The notes under the pieces: generated by a model
What the model was told of the DNA's origin: nothing
What the model saw: the letters and a program-made list of their open reading frames with translations, nothing else
Database searches by the model: none
Assembly: GCA_008501545.1 (NCBI GenBank)
Contig: QQUM01000405.1
Location: 1-6,028 of the forward strand
DNA: 6,028 nt
Reading direction: 5' to 3'
From: Calditrichota bacterium
GTDB taxonomy: Bacteria > Zhuqueibacterota > Zhuqueibacteria > Zhuqueibacterales > Geothermadaptataceae
Part shown: positions 1 through 4,534 of the stretch, one piece after another
Numbering within the stretch: position 1 is the first letter of the stretch
How the letters are laid out: each line of letters begins with the position of its first letter
Made by a program: the position numbers and the translations under genes

Positions 1-212
1 CGATCTTCAAAAACAAGAGTTTTGGTCCGTTTTCACAATTGTTGCACGACACCATCGATATGGGCACGATGCAGCTCCAAAACACGCACAAGGCGTGCTA
101 TGAAGAAGCATTGTGGCTTCCGCAAGCCGTTCTCCTGAATGATGAAAAAACCATCGATCAAATTTGCGACGCAATCGTTAAAATATATGAAAACCGGCAT
201 GAACTTTATTAA
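1..212 (+). CDS. DegT/DnrJ/EryC1/StrS-family PLP-dependent aminotransferase, C-terminal fragment (5' end outside window)
   Basis: The open frame enters from the left edge (first full codon at base 3) and stops with TAA at 210-212, leaving the last 69 residues. The fragment reads like the end of a DegT/DnrJ/EryC1/StrS (sugar aminotransferase-like) enzyme: a GPFSQLL stretch, then an NTHKACYEEALWLPQ block followed by VLLNDEKTIDQI and a helix ending in KIYENRHEL. In this fold-type I PLP family that block is the C-terminal small-domain segment with an acidic pair and a 'LPxxVLL' strand. The catalytic lysine and PLP-binding residues lie upstream of the window and cannot be checked, so the substrate (nucleotide sugar, inosose or other) is unknown. 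The next gene starts 22 nt downstream behind its own strong ribosome binding site, suggesting one transcript. The family call is by remembered pattern; the fragment is too short to name a gene. Confidence 0.75.
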   Translation, partial: IFKNKSFGPFSQLLHDTIDMGTMQLQNTHKACYEEALWLPQAVLLNDEKTIDQICDAIVKIYENRHELY

Positions 213-223
213 CAACACATTGT

Positions 224-228
224 GGAGG
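224..228 (+). promoter_or_regulatory. Shine-Dalgarno site of the D-cysteine desulfhydrase gene
   Basis: GGAGG lies six bases before the ATG at 235, an ideal spacing. It is the only textbook ribosome binding site in the window and fixes the start at 235. The other genes have only GGA-type remnants or none. Confidence 0.8.
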
Positions 229-234
229 TAGTGA

Positions 235-1221
235 ATGAAAATTACGTATCCCGAACGCCTTCGCCTTGCTAACCTGCCAACTCCAATTCAGCCGATGGAG
301 CGCCTGGCATCGGCATTTGAAGGTCCCAACATCTGGATCAAGCGCGATGATTTCTCAGGAATTGGCTTGTCAGGCAATAAAATTCGCAAGCTGGAATTTC
401 TTCTCGCTGATGCTGTAAATAAACAAGCCGATGTGGTGATTACCTGCGGCGGGATTCAATCCAACCATGCGCGGGCAACCGCTGTAGCTGCGGCAAAACT
501 GGGCATGCACAGTCATGTTGTTCTCAGGGGTAGCAACACATCCGCCCGCGATGGAAATTTATTGATCGATTTACTCGTCGATGCGGACACAACCTATGTG
601 ACACCCGAGCAGTATGAGGACAACTTGAACGTCATGGCGGGAATCGCTGAAGAATATGCACAAAATGGTAAAAAAGCCATTGTCATCCCGGAAGGCGGTT
701 CCACCTCGCTTGGTGCGTGGGGTTATGTGGCTGCACTGGAAGAGACATTGGGCCAACTAAAACAAGATAAAATTGATATCGACATCATGCTCTGTGCGGT
801 TGGTTCAGGTGGCACATACGCCGGGCTGCTTCTCGGTGCAGTGATGCTTGATGTAAATTTTGAAATCTGGGGTGTCAACGTTTGTGATGATGCACAATAT
901 TTTAATACAATTGTCAATGATATTGCCGCGGACTTTCGAAAAAAATTCACACCGGATTTGCAATGGAAGCAAGAGAAATTAAAAATTATCGATGGTTTCG
1001 TTGGAAAAGGTTATGGTCTTTCCAGTGTCGATGAAATCAATGTGATCAAACAGGTTGCCCAACTTGAAGGCATTCTGCTCGATCCGGTTTACACTGGAAA
1101 AACCATGTATGCCTTTAAAGAATTGATTCGACGCGGCGAAATCCCTGCCGGGAAAAACGTGCTCTTCTGGCACACCGGTGGTGTTTTCGGACTGTTTCCG
1201 AAGCGTGATCTGTTTTTTTAA
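235..1221 (+). CDS. dcyD: D-cysteine desulfhydrase / ACC deaminase-family PLP enzyme, probably D-cysteine desulfhydrase
   Basis: The 328-residue protein is a fold-type II PLP enzyme of the ACC deaminase/D-cysteine desulfhydrase family, at the usual family length. Visible landmarks are IKRDD (35-39), the PLP-lysine motif SGNKIRKLEF with Lys49 as the expected Schiff-base lysine (equivalent to Lys51 of Pseudomonas ACC deaminase), IQSNHAR with Ser76 (74-80), a glycine-rich phosphate loop GSGGT (190-194), DPVYTGK with Tyr286/Thr287 and HTGG with Thr314. Known ACC deaminases carry Glu and Leu at the positions of Thr287 and Thr314; small hydroxyl residues there mark D-cysteine desulfhydrases, which convert D-cysteine to pyruvate, sulfide and ammonia. 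The protein has no signal peptide and is presumably cytosolic. A related activity such as L-cysteate sulfo-lyase cannot be excluded. The start is set by a strong GGAGG. It follows an aminotransferase gene and precedes a Nudix gene by 27 nt, in a likely operon. Confidence 0.88.
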   Translation: MKITYPERLRLANLPTPIQPMERLASAFEGPNIWIKRDDFSGIGLSGNKIRKLEFLLADAVNKQADVVITCGGIQSNHARATAVAAAKLGMHSHVVLRGSNTSARDGNLLIDLLVDADTTYVTPEQYEDNLNVMAGIAEEYAQNGKKAIVIPEGGSTSLGAWGYVAALEETLGQLKQDKIDIDIMLCAVGSGGTYAGLLLGAVMLDVNFEIWGVNVCDDAQYFNTIVNDIAADFRKKFTPDLQWKQEKLKIIDGFVGKGYGLSSVDEINVIKQVAQLEGILLDPVYTGKTMYAFKELIRRGEIPAGKNVLFWHTGGVFGLFPKRDLFF

Positions 1222-1248
1222 CCATCAAAACTGAAAACCGGGAATGCA

Positions 1249-1791
1249 ATGAAATTAAAAAATATCTGGGATGCCACAGTGCATCATCGGGGTGAATTCC
1301 TCGAATTTCTAGAGTACCAGTCCAAAGAATACATCCACAATGTGCGCGCAAAAGGCATTGTTCTCGTTATCCCGGTAACAGCCGAAAAAGAAATCATTCT
1401 CATTGAACAATACCGCATCGTTCTTCACAACGATGTCATCGAGTATCCGGCAGGATTGGCTGGCGACGAAGTTGCTTACCGTGATGAAGCCTTTGTGGAT
1501 GCAGCAAAACGTGAATTATTTGAAGAAGCCGGTTACGAATCTAATGACATTACCCACCTCATGGCAGCACCAACCAGTCCCGGAACCAGCACGGAAATTG
1601 TGAATTACTATCTCGCCCGCGACTGCCGGCAAACAGGCCAGGGTGGCGGCGATGATACAGAATCAATTGTCGTGCACAAGGTCCCGCTCTTGGAAACCTT
1701 TGATTGGCTGGAAAAAAAATCCCGGGCCGGCATTCTCATCGATCCCCGGGTCTTCACAGGATTGTATTTTGTGAATCATTTTTTGCAATAG
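1249..1791 (+). CDS. Nudix hydrolase, ADP-ribose pyrophosphatase-like
   Basis: The 180-residue soluble protein has the Nudix layout of ADP-ribose pyrophosphatases. After an N-terminal beta region comes VLVIPV (38-43) and IILIEQYR (49-56), the strand typical of ADPR-type enzymes, then the Nudix box: PAG (67-69), Glu80, and RELFEEAGY (88-96), whose Glu89, Glu92 and Glu93 would bind the catalytic metals. SPGTSTE (110-116) follows at the place where ADPR-type enzymes carry a proline-glycine loop and a further acidic residue. The spacing from the box glycine to Glu80 is ten residues instead of the canonical five, so the loop is lengthened while the catalytic half is intact. The likely reaction is cleavage of ADP-ribose or a similar nucleoside diphosphate sugar to AMP and a phosphate ester, but the substrate is inferred from family only. 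The ATG at 1249 has a weak GGGA about nine bases upstream. Probably co-transcribed with the preceding gene. Confidence 0.88.
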   Translation: MKLKNIWDATVHHRGEFLEFLEYQSKEYIHNVRAKGIVLVIPVTAEKEIILIEQYRIVLHNDVIEYPAGLAGDEVAYRDEAFVDAAKRELFEEAGYESNDITHLMAAPTSPGTSTEIVNYYLARDCRQTGQGGGDDTESIVVHKVPLLETFDWLEKKSRAGILIDPRVFTGLYFVNHFLQ

Positions 1792-1832
1792 AAAATCGCC
1801 CCTTCAAGTATAGATTTGTGCCTAATTTCGTA

Positions 1833-1861
1833 TTGACATTTCCCCCGCCGTTCTCTATATT
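1833..1861 (+). promoter_or_regulatory. Strong sigma70-type promoter between the Nudix and CPBP genes
   Basis: A perfect -35 hexamer TTGACA (1833-1838) is followed after exactly 17 bases by TATATT (1856-1861), a five-of-six match to the -10 consensus. Transcription would start near 1867-1869. A near-palindrome with arms CTGGT (1864-1868) and ACCAG (1879-1883) straddles the predicted start and could be an operator. A terminator begins about 35 nt further on. The call assumes a housekeeping sigma factor of ordinary specificity in this host. Confidence 0.65.
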
Positions 1862-1902
1862 GACTGGTTTTGAATTGTACCAGAATTACTTTAAAATTTT
1901 TG

Positions 1903-1931
1903 TGGTCTGCTTTTTATCAGACCATTTTTTT
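1903..1931 (+). terminator. Rho-independent terminator
   Basis: A seven-base perfect stem, TGGTCTG (1903-1909) with CAGACCA (1918-1924), encloses an eight-base loop and is followed at once by seven T (1925-1931). A G-T pair (1902/1925) can lengthen the stem. It would end transcripts of the upstream metabolic operon and also those started at the promoter at 1833-1861, so the downstream membrane genes need read-through or another promoter. Confidence 0.8.
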
Positions 1932-1941
1932 ATCGTATCCC

Positions 1942-1979
1942 GGACAAATACCTGACTGGCATTCACGAAAAATTTGTCC
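1942..1979 (+). repeat. Inverted repeat (8-bp arms, 22-nt loop) upstream of the CPBP gene
   Basis: GGACAAAT (1942-1949) and ATTTGTCC (1972-1979) are exact reverse complements 22 bases apart. There is no T-run after the second arm, so it is not a terminator. It could be a leader hairpin or a protein-binding site. It covers a TTG (1974) that would otherwise be the most upstream possible start of the next gene. Confidence 0.45.
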
Positions 1980-1985
1980 CCGCTC

Positions 1986-2014
1986 TTTACATTTAGCCCG
2001 GTGTGTTTTGTAAC
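1986..2014 (+). promoter_or_regulatory. Possible weak promoter just upstream of the CPBP gene
   Basis: TTTACA (1986-1991), 17 bases, then TGTAAC (2009-2014) match the -35/-10 consensus at five and four of six positions. The predicted start near 2021 lies just before the GTG codons at 2022 and 2034. This would let the gene escape the terminator at 1903-1931. A match of this quality can arise by chance. Confidence 0.25.
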
Positions 2015-2033
2015 GCATCGTGTGGAACTTCCA

Positions 2034-2753
2034 GTGATTAATTATCATAAAAATACACAACACCTGGCATTTGGCATGCTCGCTGTAATGCCCGCTATCA
2101 TTTTTTACGAAGTCGTGGTTCGCTGGTACTACCAGGATATGGTTCTTGAAGTCCGCAATTCGGCAGAAATATTTCTCAAAGATTTTATCTATGCAATAGG
2201 ACTTCGGGAACCGGTTATTCTTCTTGGTGTTTATCTGTTGGCCACTTTGATCATTGTTCTTTATGCACGCAAACGAGACTATACATTTCCGGGATTATCA
2301 GCATATTTTCTGGTTGTTTTTGAAAGTATCATTTACGCCGCTTTGCTCGGAACTGTGACAGCGAGCATTACCAACCAGATATTGAGCCTGCAAACCGGAG
2401 GATTAGCAGAGTTCGAAGCGATGCTGCCCCAAATCCTCATGTCGTTGTCCGCAGGTATTTGGGAAGAAATTCTGTTTCGCCTGATCATGCTTGGCTTGTT
2501 GCTCTACTTTTTCAATCAGTTGATGCGATCGAAACGGTGGCTGCAGATCGCGATTGCGACATTTGTTTCATCGGTTATATTCTCGGTCTTCCATTATGCT
2601 TCATTTGAATATTTTACCTGGTCGTCGTTTACATTTCGTTTTGTTGCCGGGTGTATTTTAGGTTTGCTTTTCGTGCATCGCGGACTGGCTGTTGCGGTTT
2701 ACACGCACTCATTTTATGATTTCTTTTACTTTTTACAAAACGGGACCAATTAA
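2034..2753 (+). CDS. CPBP-family (CAAX-type, Abi) intramembrane glutamic/metalloprotease
   Basis: The polytopic membrane protein (239 residues from the GTG at 2034) has about seven hydrophobic segments, near residues 11-29, 61-78, 87-110, 134-160, 170-190, 199-217 and 218-234. All three CPBP motifs are present: EEILFR (EExxxR, Glu144/Glu145/Arg149), FSVFH (FxxxH, His187) and HSFYD (HxxxD, His225/Asp229). In this family (Rce1-like) the glutamates and histidines form the intramembrane active site; members cleave prenylated or other membrane-associated peptides, but the substrate here is unknown. The start is uncertain. The frame stays open back to a TTG at 1974 with other GTGs at 2001 and 2022, none with a ribosome site. 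The 2034 start is preferred because GGAA lies six bases upstream and the protein then begins shortly before the first membrane helix, as usual for the family. It sits 9 nt before the next membrane gene, a likely operon pair. Confidence 0.85.
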   Translation: MINYHKNTQHLAFGMLAVMPAIIFYEVVVRWYYQDMVLEVRNSAEIFLKDFIYAIGLREPVILLGVYLLATLIIVLYARKRDYTFPGLSAYFLVVFESIIYAALLGTVTASITNQILSLQTGGLAEFEAMLPQILMSLSAGIWEEILFRLIMLGLLLYFFNQLMRSKRWLQIAIATFVSSVIFSVFHYASFEYFTWSSFTFRFVAGCILGLLFVHRGLAVAVYTHSFYDFFYFLQNGTN

Positions 2754-2762
2754 AAAATACTG

Positions 2763-3374
2763 ATGCCAAACATAAAAAAGAATTTTTCACTCCCGGTTGG
2801 GCTTGCTCTGAAAATAATTATCGTATCCGCAGGCCTAGTCCTCTATTTTGCACCGGTCGAATCCAATCTTGGGAGTGGTATATTATATGTTTATATTCAC
2901 GCTGCCGCAATGCAAGCAGGAAAAATCGGTTTATTGCTCGTTGCATGTGCAGGTTTGGTTTCACTTTTTATTAAAAGAGATAATTTACTTAAGCTTATTC
3001 AGTTAACAGGCTGGATTTCACTCATATTTTATGTTGCTGGAATTTTGATAAGTATCGTTGCAGCGAAGGTGAATTGGGGGGAAGTATTTTTAGCAGAGCC
3101 GCGTTATCAATCCAGTGCGATAATCGTTTTGTACGCAAGTACCATATTCATTTTAGCTGATTGGATGAGCAATACCCGATACCTCGGAATAATATTTTTT
3201 TCCATTGCACCCGTCATGCTGTGGGTCGATGCAAACACAAAATTGATTTTGCATCCGGAAAATCCAGTGGGCGCTTCACCTTCAACTGGAATTAAGTCCA
3301 CATTTTTTTTGCTTTTTATCCTGAATCTGCTCGCTTTGATGATTCTGGTGTATAAGTTCTATAGAAAAAAATAA
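2763..3374 (+). CDS. Six-helix membrane protein, divergent CcmC/CcsA-like (haem-handling family) lacking the WWD motif
   Basis: The 203-residue, strongly hydrophobic protein has six predicted membrane helices (about 12-32, 49-71, 84-102, 117-135, 139-156, 181-198), the number found in CcmC. The order of landmarks also fits CcmC: an LYVYIH stretch with His46 where CcmC has MYIH, then after helix 3 a WGEVFLAEPRYQSS segment (105-118) where CcmC has WGxxWxWDxRLTS, then His164 in the loop before the last helix. Trp105, Gly106 and Arg114 survive, but the other tryptophans and the aspartate of the WWD motif are replaced. In CcmC the WWD loop and two histidines hold haem for cytochrome c maturation; this protein keeps the histidine positions but may have lost or changed haem binding. 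Resemblance is by pattern, not alignment. The ATG at 2763 has no visible ribosome site, so translation probably depends on coupling to the CPBP gene 9 nt upstream. Confidence 0.6.
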   Translation: MPNIKKNFSLPVGLALKIIIVSAGLVLYFAPVESNLGSGILYVYIHAAAMQAGKIGLLLVACAGLVSLFIKRDNLLKLIQLTGWISLIFYVAGILISIVAAKVNWGEVFLAEPRYQSSAIIVLYASTIFILADWMSNTRYLGIIFFSIAPVMLWVDANTKLILHPENPVGASPSTGIKSTFFLLFILNLLALMILVYKFYRKK

Positions 3375-3389
3375 CAATTCCGGCAGTTC

Positions 3390-3429
3390 GCCATCAGCAT
3401 GCTTGACAGGCAAAATGTTGATGGCTTTT
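3390..3429 (+). terminator. Terminator-like hairpin after the membrane operon
   Basis: GCCATCAGCAT (3390-3400) pairs with ATGTTGATGGC (3415-3425) over 11 bases with one G-T wobble, around a 14-base loop, and is followed by only four T (3426-3429). The stem is long but the T-run is short, so this is a modest terminator or a processed 3' end of the CPBP/CcmC-like transcript, beginning 16 bases after the stop. Confidence 0.45.
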
Positions 3430-3453
3430 CATTGCTTGTTAACAGAATTTCGA

Positions 3454-3469
3454 GGACTCAGCTGAGTCC
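3454..3469 (+). repeat. Perfect 16-bp palindrome upstream of mltG
   Basis: GGACTCAGCTGAGTCC is its own reverse complement over all 16 bases, and ends 39 bases before the mltG ATG. As DNA it has the size and symmetry of a dimeric repressor's operator; as RNA it could form a six-pair stem with an AGCT loop. No convincing -10/-35 pair could be matched to it. Confidence 0.5.
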
Positions 3470-3508
3470 GTCAGATAAATTGTAACACCGGCCCAGGATG
3501 GATCGAAA

Positions 3509-4534
3509 ATGTTTGGAAAATCAATTAAGTATTTCATCGTTTTTGTTGTGTTTGCAGTCGTTTTTGCGACTTACTTTGTCTTTTTAAAATCCAATAACAA
3601 TGACACGGTGACGGTCACAATACCGAAAGGTGCACACATTCAACAAATTGCGACCATTTTACATAAGGCAGATGCAATTTCAAATCCCAACGTCTTTCGT
3701 ATTGCTGCTAAGATAAGTGGATATGAAACCAAACTGCAAGCAGGCAAGTTTCATATTCCACAGCGCCTCAATAATTACGAGTTACTGCACTTATTGAAGC
3801 AAGGGCGTCAAATTGAAGAGAAAGTAACGTTCCCGGAAGGAAGCACTGCGAAACAAATCGCATCTGTTCTGGCAGCTAAGGTTGAAGTCGACTTGTCGGA
3901 ATTTATGAAACTGGTTTTTGACAGCACATTTGCTGCAGATTTGGGCATACCTGCGACCAATCTTGAAGGTTATCTCTTCCCCGAAACATACCGCATGTAT
4001 TGGGGAATAACCGCGAGAGAAGCAGCCGGGATTTTAGTCAAACAGTTTTTTCGGCGATTGCCTGAAGATGCTGAAGAGAAGGCCAAATCATTGGGTTATT
4101 CGTTGCATGAAATGATTACACTGGCTTCCATAATAGAAGGCGAAGCCATTCTGCCGGAAGAGCACGCCATAATCGCCGGTGTATACCACAACAGATTGCA
4201 AAAAGGCATACGGCTGCAGGCAGATCCAACGATTCAATATATAATTCCAGATGGGCCGCGCCGGTTATTAAATAAAGATTTACAGATAGATTCACCGTAC
4301 AACACATACAAATACGCCGGATTGCCACCCGGTCCGATAAAGAATCCCGGCCACGCTGCGATCGTCGCCGCGCTCAATCCGGCAGATGTGCCGTATCGTT
4401 ATTTTGTTGCCAGGGGCGATGGATCCCACGTTTTCAGCACGACACTGCAGCAGCACAACAAAGCAAAACATGAATTCAACAAAGTGAGACGACGTGTCGC
4501 ACGCGAAAAAAGAAAGGCTATGGAAAAGAAGTGA
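3509..4534 (+). CDS. mltG: Endolytic murein transglycosylase MltG (YceG-like)
   Basis: The 341-residue protein matches MltG in length (E. coli about 340) and layout. A single N-terminal membrane anchor (about 7-26) is followed by a periplasmic LysM-like region (about 34-100) and the YceG catalytic domain. Hallmarks are LEGYLFPETY (152-161), LASIIEGE (205-212) with Glu210 as the catalytic acid equivalent to Glu218 of E. coli, NRLQKGIRLQADPTIQY (228-244) and SPYNTYKYAGLPPGP (262-276). MltG cuts nascent peptidoglycan strands at the outer face of the inner membrane and is thought to end glycan elongation. The protein ends in a very basic tail. The ATG at 3509 has a GGATGGA stretch upstream; another ATG at 3498 is out of frame. 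The stop TGA overlaps the GTG start of the next gene by four bases. No defect is visible. Confidence 0.95.
   Translation: MFGKSIKYFIVFVVFAVVFATYFVFLKSNNNDTVTVTIPKGAHIQQIATILHKADAISNPNVFRIAAKISGYETKLQAGKFHIPQRLNNYELLHLLKQGRQIEEKVTFPEGSTAKQIASVLAAKVEVDLSEFMKLVFDSTFAADLGIPATNLEGYLFPETYRMYWGITAREAAGILVKQFFRRLPEDAEEKAKSLGYSLHEMITLASIIEGEAILPEEHAIIAGVYHNRLQKGIRLQADPTIQYIIPDGPRRLLNKDLQIDSPYNTYKYAGLPPGPIKNPGHAAIVAALNPADVPYRYFVARGDGSHVFSTTLQQHNKAKHEFNKVRRRVAREKRKAMEKK

Noticed and set aside
33..218. Reverse-strand 61-codon frame opposite the aminotransferase end.
   Set aside because: The + strand frame has a recognisable family pattern; the reverse frame has none.
1704..1955. Open frame of 83 codons overlapping the Nudix 3' end and the intergenic region.
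   Set aside because: It runs through the promoter and terminator, has no ribosome site and its protein resembles nothing; a frame shadow.
3403..3432. Perfect -35 box TTGACA with TTTCAT 18 bases on, as a promoter for mltG.
   Set aside because: The -10 matches only four of six, the spacing is off-optimum, and the -35 lies inside the loop of the terminator-like hairpin; too weak to annotate.
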